DNA of 64,000 nucleotides from Ochotona curzoniae. Lineage: Eukaryota > Chordata > Mammalia > Lagomorpha > Ochotonidae. Every line of letters starts with the position of its first letter. The first letter of the stretch is position 1. This document shows positions 11,851 to 22,915 of the stretch, piece after piece. Below the pieces are notes generated by a model. It ran no database searches and was not told the origin of the DNA. It saw nothing but the letters and a program-made list of their open reading frames with translations. The translations under genes and the position numbers were made by a program. The DNA is taken from positions 15,801,001-15,865,000 of the forward strand of contig NW_024467083.1 in the NCBI RefSeq assembly GCF_017591425.1, given 5' to 3'.

Positions 11851-13029
11851 AGCACAACAATAGCTTGCACGGTGCTGTGGGAGAAGCTGGTAGTCTGTGA
11901 GCATCTTTCTGCCTGATGTAGGTTCCTGTCACTTCTTCGTGCTCTTGGAAATCTTATTTTTACACAACTATTGAGGATGGGTTATGTTGTCCAGAGTGTT
12001 CCCTTGAGGAATTTGGTGTGCTTTGTTCATATCCTTATCCCAACAGCTGCCATCACTTGTACTGTGTCTTACTATAGTTTTTCCCAGAAGTCTTAAGACC
12101 TTCTGACTTCAGAATCCCAGCTGATATACCAGTGCTTCGGGTTTTGTGACCTGGTAAACTCTCCCTTCATTCTCCAACACACAGGGTCCCTGAACACATA
12201 TATTAGCATGGAATATCTTTCCTGAATGAAGTTTCCTTAGAAAGTTAATGGAAGTTGGAATCAAAAGACTCATTTATTTTGTTTTAAAAAAATGTTCAAA
12301 AACCATAATGTGCTTTTATATTGTACATAATTTTCATGAAGTCTTAGACTTCTTATACATAGGTTTAAAAATATTTCTGCCCCAAATAAGCTTAATTTTA
12401 ATTCCATTTTCCTGTAAGATATCTTTGAATTTGCTGAATAAGTTTTTTTTTGAAGGAGGACTTTTTTCCCATTTATTTCCAAAATATAGTTTAAAAACCC
12501 AAGACACAAACACTGCCCATAAGTGATGAAATGCACTGTGTTATAATTGCTGTTTTATACTTATAAGAATCAAATCAGGGATTTGATTCTAATATTCATA
12601 TTAGTTCTATTGACTCACATTATGCACTGGAATATGACTAATAATGGAAATTGATAGGGACCACATCCTCTTTGTCATTTGACAGGATAACTTCCTATTT
12701 GGGACAATAGGATGACTTTTTCTCCTGGTATTTTCACCCTTCGGAAAACTCTAGCCACAACTTCACTGCTGCCTCGTAGTACTGCATTGTTTTCTTCACC
12801 TCTCTTGCCGTTTCACATAGCATTCCTTACATGATTTCAAGTTGCACCTAATTGCTGCTGTTTCTTTGATTTCAACCTTTTTGTCTTCCCCAGCTCTGGA
12901 TACCTAACTGCCAGCATTTCTGTATCTTAGAGTGAATTAAACTCTAGAACTCAGCCGCCACCTCCACCTCTCATTACTCAGTCTTCTGGTATTCACTTGT
13001 TCTTCTCTGGCCTATAGTTCCTCCTTATA
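11851..13029. other. No gene; contains a perfect hairpin
   Basis: The stretch is mostly unassigned. A perfect inverted repeat with 11-bp arms and a 3-nt loop lies at 12566-12590. The long overlapping AT-rich frames at 12248-12536 on both strands look like chance. Confidence 0.45.
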
Positions 13030-13240
13030 ATTCTCTTAATAGCAGTTACAATAACTAATATTATTACATGTTTACTGTCTGATGGACACTTTTACTGCAG
13101 CAGCCCTGGGAACTAGATTTTTGCTGAGATGAAGAAATGCAAGGTGAGCAAAATTAAGTAACCTGCCTAAGCACTCCAAAGGGAGGATCAGGTATTCAAA
13201 TTATAACACTTGTATGTTCAGATTGTACTTTGCCAACTTA
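13030..13240 (-). repeat. MIR, antisense
   Basis: Antisense MIR order: TTACAATAACTAATATTATTAC, then GAGATGAAGAAATGCAAGGTGAGC..TTAAGTAACCTGCCTAAGCACTC, then GAGGATCAGGTATTCAAATT. This corresponds to the antisense MIR core 'gatgaggaaactgaggc..aagtaacttgcccaaggtcac..gggattcgaaccc'. Confidence 0.7.
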
Positions 13241-13359
13241 TTACCTAGTCATGAAATCATACATACATAACTTAAATTTTTTTTAGTTTATATTCCCTTT
13301 ATAAAACCCTCATAGTCTCACCTTGAATATTTTTTTTACCTTCAATTTACTTCAGATTC

Positions 13360-13572
13360 ATTCTCTCTATTGCAACCAGGTCCCCTTCCCTCTCTCATCC
13401 TGTGTCCCTCCCTCTAATGCTCCTTCAAGGCAATTTTATAAAGAAAGGACAAATCATATCTCTCTCCTGCATAAGCTGTTACAGATTCCATCTTCCCTCC
13501 TCAGTCAAATCTAAACTTCCTTGCCTTTTATAATCATGTCCCTGCATTCATGCATTAGACTTTGTGTTTTAA
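13360..13572 (+). repeat. L2 fragment, 5' part of a SINE-split copy
   Basis: Phrases such as GGACAAATCATATCTCTCTCCTGC, AGATTCCATCTTCCCTCC..AAATCTAAACTTCCTTGCC and TATAATCATGTCCCTGCATTCATG match the L2 segment 'gatcatgtcactcccctgc..tggcttcccat..aaatccaaactcctta'. The copy breaks at the pyrimidine tract and SINE and resumes at 13976. Confidence 0.65.
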
Positions 13573-13574
13573 TT

Positions 13575-13689
13575 TCCTTTTGGCTTTTTTCTTTTTTCTT
13601 CCTTCCTCCCTCCTTCTTTTCTTCTTTCCTTCCTTCCTATCTTCCTTCCTGTATTTCTTTCTCTCTATCCTTCTCACTCTCTTTTATTG
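13575..13689 (+). repeat. Polypyrimidine (TTCC/TCCC)n low-complexity tract
   Basis: A run of about 110 nt is almost purely C and T, with TTCC, TCCC and TTTC units. It abuts the tail end of the antisense SINE that follows, so it likely grew from that SINE's purine-rich tail (GGAA on the SINE strand). Long homopyrimidine-homopurine tracts can form triplex DNA. Confidence 0.85.
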
Positions 13690-13974
13690 TCTTTTTATTT
13701 TAAAGGCAGATTTACAGACTGAAGGATCTTCCATCCAGTGATTCACTCTCAAAATGACTGCAACAGCCAGAGCTCAGCAGATCAGGAATCAGGAGCTTCT
13801 GAGTTTTCTACATGGGTGCAGGGGCCTTAGGATTTAAGTCATCCTGTACTGCTTTCTTAGGCCAAAAACACAGAGTGGATGGGAAGTGGTGCAACTGGGA
13901 AATGGACTGGTGCCCATATTGGAAACCAGTGCTGCAAGGCAGATTAGCCTGTTGAGTCACTATGCTGGCCCCTC
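13690..13974 (-). repeat. C-type SINE, antisense, inserted in L2
   Basis: Near full-length antisense copy: TTTTAAAGGCAGATTTACAG at the tail, CCATCCAGTGATTCACTCTC, GGAATCAGGAGCTTCT, TACATGGGTGCAGGGGCC, CCCATATTGGAAACC, and a head ending in ATGCTGGCCCC. Moderate divergence. The flanks on both sides are L2, so the SINE inserted into an existing L2. Confidence 0.9.
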
Positions 13975-13975
13975 C

Positions 13976-14240
13976 TGTTGACTTTCTTACACATTACTTC
14001 TAACTGTTCCAAACTGCCTGACATTGTCCATGAATTACGCCTCGCCAGCTTTGTTCCTTTCCATGCATATTATCCTCTGCTTAGAATTTCTTCCTGGCCC
14101 TGCTCACAACACACTCATTCTTCAGAATTCAACTTAAATGAAAGCCCCTTTTCCAGACTGCTTGAGACAATAACCAAAAATATGGGGGTGGTGACCAGTG
14201 CAAAGCATTGTCTGATTAGCAGTATCTTTTTCTGTAGTGT
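13976..14240 (+). repeat. L2 fragment, 3' part of a SINE-split copy
   Basis: Phrases such as TGCATATTATCCTCTGCTTAGAATTTCTTCCTGGCCCTGC, CATTCTTCAGAATTCAACTTAAATG and CCAGACTGCTTGAGA match the next L2 consensus segment ('tgttccctctgcctggaatgctcttcc', 'tcaggtctcagctcaaatgtcacc'). It continues the copy at 13360-13572. Confidence 0.7.
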
Positions 14241-14554
14241 TTACAAAATCTGTCTTTTTAAAAATAAGTTCTTAGTTAATTATAGCAACACATATATCAT
14301 TCTCACCTTTCAAAACTTCCTAGTACACTCAGACACTTAGGTGATTTTCCCCCTTCTTTTCTTGCTTTTCTTTCTCCCATTCCATCATAACTTTTCATCT
14401 TAGTGCAAAAAGATAATTCCAGTTATGCTCCACATCTGTCATGCTCAAAATCTGTGTCCAAGAAAAGATGTTCTATACAAATAGTATCTTTTAGTGATTT
14501 AAAATAGCATTAAAAAATTTGTAGAATATGTTATCAAATCATCACAACGTTTCT

Positions 14555-14565
14555 GACCCATCTCA
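14555..14565. repeat. Target-site duplication, left copy
   Basis: GACCCATCTCA occurs here and again at 14829-14839, exactly flanking the antisense SINE between them. Confidence 0.85.
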
Positions 14566-14828
14566 ATACAATTTTCTCTTTCTCTTTTTGTCTATTATTT
14601 GATAGGGGAACATTAGGAAGAGAGAGAGAGAGAGAGAAATCTGGCCAGAATTGGGCCTGGTTGAAGCTGGGAGACAAGTAATTAAGGTCTCCCACAAGAG
14701 AGGCAGAAACCCAATTGTTTTAACCATCTGTGCCTCCCAGGGTCTGCAGTAACAGAAGGTTGGAATCAAAGCCTGAGTTGAGAGACACAGCCAATCACAT
14801 TTATGACACAAGCATCTTAACAGATAAA
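14566..14828 (-). repeat. Old C-type SINE, antisense, with exact TSD
   Basis: Order is pyrimidine-rich tail, a (GA)n purine run at 14618-14637, GAATTGGGCCTGGTTGAAGC, GGTCTCCCACAAGAG, GTCTGCAGTAACAGAAGGTTGGAATCAAAGCC, then a decayed head ending CATCTTAACAGATAAA. Strongly diverged from the young copies, yet flanked by a perfect 11-bp duplication. Confidence 0.82.
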
Positions 14829-14879
14829 GACCCATCTCATGGTTCTATATAGCTTGATTCTAGCGTCACACTGTGTCAG

Positions 14880-15200
14880 TCCCACTCCCATACAATTTCT
14901 CTGACTTAATTTAGTATTCCCTCTCTCATTTTATTTTCTCCAGCCACTTCATCCTCCTTGTTCTTTAATATTCCAAGTATGACCTAGGCCTTCACACTTT
15001 ATTTGTTTTGCAAGAAATATTTTCTGTATATCAAATATTCTCATTTTTACTGTGACCCTGATCCAAATATTTTCTTCTCAGCAGCATCCTTATAATATAT
15101 AAAATATTTATTCTATCTTCTTTTTCCTCCAAAATGTCAGTGCCAATATGGGTTTCATTTTCCAAGCTCATGTCAACTTAAGGGCATATGAAATCCTTGG
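14880..15200 (+). repeat. L2 fragment, sense
   Basis: The segment CTCCAGCCACTTCATCCTCC..TTGTTC..CCTAGGCCTTCACACTTT..TGCAAGAAATATTTTCTG follows the L2 order 'ctccagccacactggcctt..ttgctgttcc..cagggcctttgcac..ctggaatgctcttc'. This order precedes the end of the upstream L2 fragment in the consensus, so this is a separate copy. Confidence 0.6.
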
Positions 15201-15220
15201 AGAGATGCTAGTATGTGGGG

Positions 15221-15240
15221 CAATGTGTGTGTGTGTGTGC
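15221..15240 (+). repeat. Short (GT)n run
   Basis: AATGTGTGTGTGTGTGTG, about eight GT units, is followed by further imperfect purine-pyrimidine alternation to about 15260. Confidence 0.85.
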
Positions 15241-15260
15241 TTTTGAATGTGCACGTGTGT

Positions 15261-16872
15261 ACCTGCTTGTGAGAGGTTAGGATTGCTGGATTAGATACAG
15301 ATCATTCAGTTAAATTTAACTCTGTATAAACCATACATACTACTAGTATAAACATTTTTGTTATATGCAATTTTACTGTAAAGCCATTCATTGTTTATCT
15401 GAAACTCTAATGGAGTATTCTATTTAATTTGCTGAATCTGACCAGTTTACAAGTGAAAGTAATAAATCTCTGTGTGATATCTTAACATGTGACATAAAAA
15501 CTACTGTGAAACAAGTCTGCAACTCTTGGTTACAGTGGTGAGTTATTCTGAATGAAGGTAAGTTGCTTCTTGCACTCAACTGTTGTCTTCTGCAGCAATG
15601 AATGATGTAGTCACAGAGCCCTCATTGTAGACAAATCTGATGGGAAATAACAAAGTTTGCTACTCTGAGATTTTGCTCTTCAGAAACTACTAATTTCATA
15701 ATGAAATAATGTCTGTGAAATGTAGCACACTTTATAAGAACGGATCAACAATATTTGATTATTTGACATAAAAAGGCCTTCAGAGACCATCTTAGCTACT
15801 TGCCACCCAGTCCCTTTTTTAAACCAATAGCCATCATGATGCTGGGAGGTTCAACAGATTTGCACAGGGCTACATTTGAGCCAATCCACAGCTGGAATCT
15901 TGGTCCCTTGACAACAGGCTCAGCTGCTTCTTCCATACAGAGTTTCTCCTTCAGTGTCCTCTGCGTAATTTTGTCACAACATAATAGCATGCCCTTTCTT
16001 GCAGACACTAAGCAGGATCAGTTTTATTTTCTCTGTGTAACATCTTGTTCAGAATTTGTATGGGTGGGTATAATTTGGTGCACCAGGATGCATAAACATT
16101 GCCATTCGATGATCATTGTATTTTTAATCATAAACATATTTATTGTAATACATTTCTCTGTATTAAATTGGGTTATAAAATATGTACAGACAAAAATATT
16201 TTCCTCAGACTCTTATAATAATAATACATATCTTTCCCCCACTTTTCGAAGTGTAGTATCCAAAGCAAATTTTATTATGTCTTTTATCATTACAGCTTAT
16301 TTAGGTACTTTGTGTCTTCAATGATCCAGTAAAACAGATTATTCTATATTTAAACTAATTTGAAGTTTTTGTTAAATTTCTGGATGAAATTAGGAAATTT
16401 AAACATTGGCTTTACAATGACGTTAAAGGCTTGTTAATTCTTTAGATGTGATAGTGATGGAATGTGCTTTTAGATTTGCTTCAGAATTATATTATGGGAG
16501 AATACAGGACTGAGAAGGGAATAAATAAAACAAGATTGGTCATAGGGTGCTGAAAGAGGTACTGAGACCAAGGCAGGTTCATCAAACTATCCTCTCTGCA
16601 TTTTTTTATGCTTGAAATTGTCCCAGAAGAGATAGAGTTATATTTCTAATCCCTAAACTTACCTGATTATGCACAGTTTAAGCAAAAGACTACCAAAAGA
16701 CAGCAAAGATTCTAGCACTCATGTTTAGTGGATGGAAATAAGGGTTGTCTTAGTCTGAGTCTCCTTTGCCCTGCCCCTTGCATGAGCATTCTTATGGATT
16801 GAGAAAGTCAGTGTGTAATCAAATTTAGAATGGAAAATTCAAAGAATCAATATTTTAACTGGTCTCCGCCTT
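15261..16872. other. No gene or clear repeat recognised
   Basis: A 174-codon open frame (15800-16324, plus) and an overlapping 70-codon minus frame exist. Both lack recognisable domains. The C-terminal half of the plus frame is AT-rich hydrophobic sequence of the kind chance frames give in such DNA. I do not call it a gene. Confidence 0.45.
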
Positions 16873-16911
16873 TATATGTATGTATGTATGTATGTATATA
16901 CACACACACAT
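16873..16911 (+). repeat. (TATG)n/(AC)n compound microsatellite
   Basis: Five to six TATG units lead into TATATACACACACACA. Tetranucleotide and dinucleotide phases are adjacent. Confidence 0.93.
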
Positions 16912-17040
16912 ATCTAGCTTGATAACCTCAGGCAAGTGATGTGATCTTTTTGGGTCTCAGTTTTCTCATTAAGTAAACTGAGGAAATTGTACTATGTGCT
17001 TTCATGGTGTTTCAAAGTCAGTTTTAAAGTTGTATTACAG
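16912..17040 (+). repeat. MIR, sense
   Basis: CTAGCTTGATAACCTCAGGCAAGTGATG, TTTGGGTCTCAGTTTTCTCATTAAGTAAACTGAGG matches the MIR core 'ctagctgtgtgaccttgggcaagttac..cctcagtttcctcatctgtaaaatggg'. Confidence 0.85.
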
Positions 17041-18364
17041 GCTTTCCAAATCCACCATAGTGCTGGCTCACACTGTTTAGTTCTGTGCTCTGTCCCTGTT
17101 AATGGAGCAATAGGCCGTTTTTGGAACAGCTGATTTTTACTTAAAATGATTGGGAACAAAACGCCAAAATATCATGTGCTTCCTATGACTCCCTTGTACA
17201 TGAATCTATTATTTACTTTTAAAAAATGGAATTGGCTGGTATTTTTTGATAGTGCCTAGCCAAAAGAAAATTATAGAAGTTACTTCTCACTTTAAAATTT
17301 TTGGTATCATGCTAAAATAACATTTAAGATTTCAAAATGTGTACTTTGGTTATAATATTTTCTGAATAATATTCTATTGCTCTCTATATACCATTTTGTG
17401 ATTTTATTACCTTTAGTAATGTCCACTGCATTCTTAATTCTTTCATAAAGTCTCATGTAATAGGACACTGTCCTTTTCAGCGAGCTTAATACCCCTGCTA
17501 TGGACTATCCCTCTTTCTGCATTTTGTCATACATTATGCATGTTTTCTGCATCTAATTTTTAAAACATAGGTGAGACTTGAATATGTAAGGCATAGTCCC
17601 AGTTCAGTTCACTTTAGGCCTATCTTTATAACTGCTACCAAAGTATTAAATTTCACTGCAGTTCTATAATCATTGAAAAACATTTGCTTATGAAAATATG
17701 CATTGGGTACTTTACAGCAATACTAAACTTGAAGTATTATCTGAATGTCACATCAAAATTTATCCATTCAACAGAGGTTTAATGAATGTCTTCTAGGTGT
17801 GTTAATTTTGAAAATGGATTTCACAGGAAAGCAGGCTTAGAGGAAATTACCAGAGGGCACATATTTCCAATTTTAAACTGATTTATTCATCAGAAAATGT
17901 TACTAAGAGACAATTACTTATTCATACACACAGCCCTCCACTTGCATGGGTACTTCAAGATTACCATAATTAATTCAGAGTCCCAACTCTGGCCCTTGCA
18001 ATGTGAAATGACTCCTGCAGTAGAAGTAACAATGGGGATCCTCATGAAATCCATAATCAATTCTGTAAAAATCAAATCCTCTCTGCTTACTCAATGTATT
18101 TGTGATAATCTCTTTTACCAATACATTGCCATATGAGCCAGGATTTGTTTGATCTCTCTTTGAGAGAATCAAACATTCTCTTAGCCACATCGTTCATGAC
18201 CAGTTTCTGTTTGATAGCATAGGGCTACCTGTCAGCCTATTAGAACCTACCATGCCAAGTAGCATCACTGATTCTTTCTGCAGCAGATAAACACTCCAGC
18301 AACCATGTCGATTTTTATGATCATCGCTTTCAGCCTTAGGTTTGACTGGTACATCAAAGTGAGT
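17041..18364. other. No gene; AT-rich unique DNA with one hairpin
   Basis: No repeat was recognised. An imperfect hairpin (12 paired bases, one bulged A, 3-nt loop) lies at 18147-18174. Confidence 0.45.
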
Positions 18365-18480
18365 TCCATTGTTAGGTAATTGCTAACATTCACTTATTCA
18401 TTTGATAATAGTTTGATAGAATGTTCATTTTGTGCTGAATATTTAGAAGAGTGACAAAGACAGTCCTAGCAACTTCCATT
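18365..18480 (-). repeat. L2/MIR-type 3' end, antisense
   Basis: CATTCACTTATTCATTTGATAATAG, GTTCATTTTGTGCTGAATATTTAGAAGAGTGACAAAGACAG resembles the antisense L2 end 'attcattcattcaacaaatatttattgagcacctactatgtgcc..gacaaagtccctgc'. Confidence 0.5.
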
Positions 18481-18500
18481 GCAGAATAACTGAATGATAT

Positions 18501-18660
18501 GGGCATTTGGCACAGCAGTTAAGACACCATTGCGATGCCTGGATCCCATCTGGATTTGAGTACTGGCTCCACTTTCCTTTCCAGCTTCCTGCTAATATAC
18601 ATTTTGGGAGATTTGAATTGACTTCCAAGCTCCCGATTGAGCCTGACCCAGATCCAGCCC
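18501..18660 (+). repeat. C-type SINE, sense, 5' part
   Basis: GGGCATTTGGCACAGCAGTTAAGACACCATTGCGATGCCTGGATCCCATCTGG and GTACTGGCTCCAC..CAGCTTCCTGCTAATA match the tRNA-like head and following body of an older C SINE. The 3' half is degraded or deleted. Confidence 0.8.
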
Positions 18661-19069
18661 TTAAAAGTTTTTGAGGAGTTTTTAAAAAGTGTTTAGGTCC
18701 ACTGGTTGTTACTTGTTCACACAATTCTAAAGCTTTTCTGTAACTTGTTCATATGAAGGAGGATTGATTTTCCATTTCAAAAATCAACTGACATTTCTCC
18801 ATGAGCCATTCTGATTACTAGCAGGTAGAGTGAATTTTCATACATTTGTTTGATAGATATTTATCAAATACTATCCTGGAATAGTGTGCTATCCTGGAAT
18901 GACAAAACTGAGTTATTCTGAACAGTTTTCTTAAACATTTTATGAGCCAGTCCCTTTCTGTGACCATTATTGCATTTTTCATTCATATACCACCCTTAAT
19001 TCACGTCTCTTTCTTGTACTGTACATCTGCTGTGCTTATTTCTATTTTCTTTCTTTTTTACTATTTAAA
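18661..19069. other. No feature recognised
   Basis: The only structure is a small direct repeat of CTATCCTGGAAT near 18870-18900. Confidence 0.4.
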
Positions 19070-20805
19070 AATTAATTATTTTATTCTTGGGGGGAAAATG
19101 TTCCTTTAAATTTTTTTTAGGTTATGTTAACATAGTTGTTCAGGATGGGAAGAATAAAGGATTAGGGAAAAAGTGGGTGTGATCATTTTTTCCAAATTTT
19201 CTATTTCTTCTTTCTGTTTCTGGGGGTTTGGATAAGGAGAGAAACCATATCCAGCCTCCCGAGAAGCCCAGTGCCCGGGGATGGGGAATGGTCACCCACC
19301 TGAAGGTTCTGCCCAGGTGTTTTTGATAGTTCTGAAATGTTGTGAATCTCACCAAGTCAAGGATGAGGGAACACTTTCAATGATTATTGGCTGACACAGG
19401 GGACCCTAGAGTTTCCATTCACCCAGATACTTGCTGCCACCATTTGGCTGGAGTAGTTGTCCTATTTGTCTGCCCTCCTTCCTCTGGCATGTGCTCTGCA
19501 GGGCTCAAAGGGCTGCCATAGCCTCCATGTGGATCTGGGCCAGCTGCACACTACTCCGTCTTTTCCAATGAGGAGGACCCGTTCTCGCAGGTGGGTACAA
19601 AGTTCCAGGCTACATGACTGGGGCCCCACCTCTACAGCTCATTGACCTGACATCCACCACACAGGCTGGCCCAAGGACTCGGGCCAGGAGACCCAAGCCC
19701 CACCAAACTCCCCTCCTCCCATTCCCAGGCTCATATTGACTTTGTCCATCTCTTGACCTGGCAGGAATAGTGTTCTTGCCTAACTGACCCACACTCATTC
19801 CAGTTCTTCCTGTTGGTTGTTGCAGCCCTGCCACACCTGGTCCACACTTAGACTCAGCTCTCACATGGTTCAGCAGGAGCAAAGATCTAGCTCACCCATT
19901 CTATTCCTACCTTGGCTCTCATGAGTACTGGTGGGTGCTGGAGTCTAGCCTAATCTTGCTCTCTCCAGACCCAGTCCCCACCTATGCCAGGGGAGACTGC
20001 AGCCATATCCAATCCAGCCTGCTGCCCCCATCCCTGCTCTAGTGCTCACCATTGGGAACCCCAACCCAGCTGGGGCATCCCCTTAGCTTCCCAACCAGGT
20101 TTGTCCCCAGCCACAGATCTTGTGCATGCCAATAGAGCTTGTTGTTCCACAGGGGTGAGCACCCATATGCCTCCACAGATTTTGTCCCCAGAGCTGATGC
20201 ACTCATGTGCTGGTTAGTATTATGGCCCAGCTTCACATTACCTAGTCCTTGTTCTGACTCACTTGTGAGTATTGTGATCTAGGCCTGGCAGGTAGACCCC
20301 CGACTCTAGCTTTAGTATGTGCCTGTGAGTGGTATTTGGTGATGGTCTTTGCTAACTACTCCTGCTCAGACCTCCCAGGTGTGCTAGAACTTTGGCCTGA
20401 CCCTCAAAATTCCTGCCATTCCACACTCCAAATAGCTCAGCCTCAACCCCCTTGCTCACCTGCTAGTACAGTGGCCATGTCCATGGAAGTCCCTTGGAAG
20501 TCATTGCTCACCTGGACATGAATCCTCAGGTATTTGCCCCAACCTGTGCCATCCTCCAGGCCCTACATCTCCAAGTCCCCAAAACTTGCCACTGGGTGGC
20601 ATGAGGGCTTTGCCTTGTGCCATTGGTGCCCTGGCCACCTGACCCAAAATCCCACCAGCCACAGTTAGGCAGCTGGTGGGGCAGAAATCCTTGGTCATGA
20701 TCCTAGGCTGCCCTCCATCCTGCCTTACACAGCTAGGAAGCTGGTGGGCAGAAATCCTGGCTTACACCCCTAGGTACCCTAAAATCCACCAGCTGCCACT
20801 TATTT
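19070..20805 (-). repeat. Lagomorph L1-type 3' region, antisense, GC-rich
   Basis: The first 400 bp align with the element at 48843-49285: shared blocks include TTTTTGATAGTTCTGAAATG, ATTGGCTGACA, ACCCTAGAGT and AGATACTTGCTG in the same order and spacing. The 48.8-kb copy in turn shares its T-rich start and ATCTTTACATAGTT with a short element at 47.9 kb that has an exact TSD, implying a non-LTR (LINE-1) 3' end read on the minus strand. From about 19.5 kb the element is GC-rich and internally repetitive. I see no ORF2 similarity. Family assignment is inference. Confidence 0.55.
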
Positions 20806-21271
20806 TTATTTTCTCTTGCATTCTATACAAAGGAATTCATATTTGTCTATTGCAAATCTTTCCAAGGTTTCATTTATAAAAAACTGAAGATGATTAAAAT
20901 ATCCTTCATGTCATGTCAACCTTATCCTTAGGAACTTGTATAACTATTTGTATTAACACCATCTAAATATATCTTGTTACTCATCTTTCATTTCTACAGA
21001 CACTGGTGGAAAAAAAAACTCTGTTGGATAACCATCACTTACAGGCAGGAAGATCTTTGCCTTTATGTCATGTGTGTTTGAATTTATCTCTCAGACCATG
21101 TTGCTAGTGTCCCTGCTTTTCTTTCTTGGCTGTTTTCTGAATTGTTCTCTAATTCCAATTCACTATCCACTTAGCCTTCCATTCTGAATCTGTTTCTGTC
21201 CTTGTACAAACATGTTAAATAGCTCTCCACTGCTCGCAGAAGTTTCCCTTTCAATGTGTTATCAGGGGTTC

Positions 21272-21316
<45 letters not shown>
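21272..21316 (+). repeat. (TC)n microsatellite
   Basis: A pure TC run from about 21281 to 21315 is bordered by CTT interruptions. It is a homopyrimidine tract with mirror symmetry. Confidence 0.96.
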
Positions 21317-21319
<3 letters not shown>

Positions 21320-22075
21320 CCTGTGAGTTTCTGTGTTTGGGCAGCAGGCAGTCACTTCTATGATAAAGAAAGTCAAAAGGTGCCTTCGGATTTACACCAT
21401 GGCATTCTTCGCTGTACTCTCTTAACTATACCATGGTCACATACGGTGAATGATTAGGTGGACAGGAGAAAGATAATTCACCCCATATGTTACATGTTTC
21501 TTTATTTGGAACATGTCAAACCTCTCAGCTTATCTTCTAGTTTGTAGGGTCTTCCAGATGCAAGCAAACCAAGTGAAAGGAATCACTTTTAACTTTGTAA
21601 AATACAAAGATACTTACATACAGATATCAAGCATTTTAGATAACACTTGTTTCCAATTCTCAATCCACATCCAGCTTAATATCAAGCACATTCTTTAAGT
21701 CCAAATGCTATTTATTACATGAAGTGACATGCATTATGTGAAGTTCAGCATATGCGCATCTTCTCTATTATAACATGTCATTGGCTTATTCTTTCTGTGC
21801 TTAAATAATGTTTCTTTTTTCCATAATAATTCTTTAGGATTTGAGTTTTATTTTCCTTGTTATGGTTAGCATTTCATTAGTTGATTGTTTAAAAAAATTG
21901 TTTTATTATTTGCCTTTCTGTGTAATTTTATTTTAGACAGCTCTCTTAACGTTCTTTTTGTGTATAACACAAATGAGAAGGAAAATTTAATACATTTATA
22001 GTTAATGTTATTTCTGATCTATTTGAGCCTTTTTCTACTTTCAAATTCCAATTTTAATCGTTAGTGATTGAGACA

Positions 22076-22132
22076 TATACACACAAACACACATATGTGA
22101 TTTTATGTATATATATATACACATATGCATAT
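22076..22132 (+). repeat. Imperfect (CA)n/(TA)n simple repeat
   Basis: ATACACACAAACACACATATG is followed by TGTATATATATATACACATATG. Confidence 0.85.
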
Positions 22133-22749
22133 AAACATGAAGTTGCTAAATTAATATCAGTTTCTCTTAGTCTGAATGTGGAATTTTTTTCTTTTTGGTT
22201 ACTTCTTCATTCTAGAATAATAGTACACCCAGAAATAAAATTGCAAATTGACAATTACTTTTCATCAACATATAATGCTTAAAATGGTACATACTAAATA
22301 CTCAGTGAATGCCTTTGTTGCTATCATCGCCATTACTACTATTTAGAAGAACATTTGTTCCTTTTTTATAATTTCCAATCTTCCTTTAGTTAACTTTTTG
22401 TTTACTCCCCAGTACAAAACTATAAAATTTATTGCCAAGATTTTACTAGTTATCAAGATTTTGTTTCTTTAATATTTTTCAATTTATACAATAACAGTAG
22501 CTTATTTCAGCAAAATGGGAATTTGAATCTATGCAGATTCTCAGAAACAAAGCACACTTGCAATTCTGTGCAATTTCAAATGTCCGTGATATTTGCTCAT
22601 GCTCACTTTGCAGTTTATCACATTCCTACCCCTAACATCTGGGAATTATAGTTTTGTACTTTTTAATCCGGATGTAATCAGCTTCCTTCCCTTGGTGCAA
22701 TGCTTTTGAGAACAACCCATATGAAGAGCTATCTACTGAATCTTAATAA

Positions 22750-22915
22750 GAACATGTGAGACTTGGAAGAAGTTCCTGGATCCTGGTTTTGCATCAGCTC
22801 GACTCTGGCCCTTCCAGCCATTTGGGGATTGAGCCACCTAATGGATGATCTTGCTGCCTGAGTCTCTCCTTCTCTCTTAATCTGCTCTTCAAATAAAATT
22901 AACTAATTTTATTTT
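22750..22915 (+). repeat. C-type SINE, sense, 3' half
   Basis: AACATGTGAGACTTGGAAGAAGTTCCTGGATCCTGG, CAGCTCGACTCTGGCCCTTCCAGCCATTTGGGGATTGAGCC, ATGGATGATCTTGCTG and TCTTCAAATAAAATTAA match the C SINE body and tail. The head is missing or unrecognisable. Confidence 0.85.

Larger units (their letters stand above)
20806..22749. other. Unassigned AT-rich DNA between repeats
   Basis: No gene is seen. It contains the (TC)n and (TA/AC)n microsatellites listed separately. Part of 21000-21200 has faint L2-like wording, too weak to call. Confidence 0.4.

Noticed and set aside
15800..16324. 174-codon open frame on the plus strand as a possible gene
   Set aside because: No known domain, no plausible start context or splice sites, and an AT-rich hydrophobic second half of the type that arises by chance. 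A shadow frame overlaps on the other strand.
19457..20879. Cluster of short GC-rich open frames as a compact gene region or CpG island
   Set aside because: CpG is still scarce, the frames are proline/serine-rich chance products, and the region is continuous with an element that has a relative at 48.8 kb.
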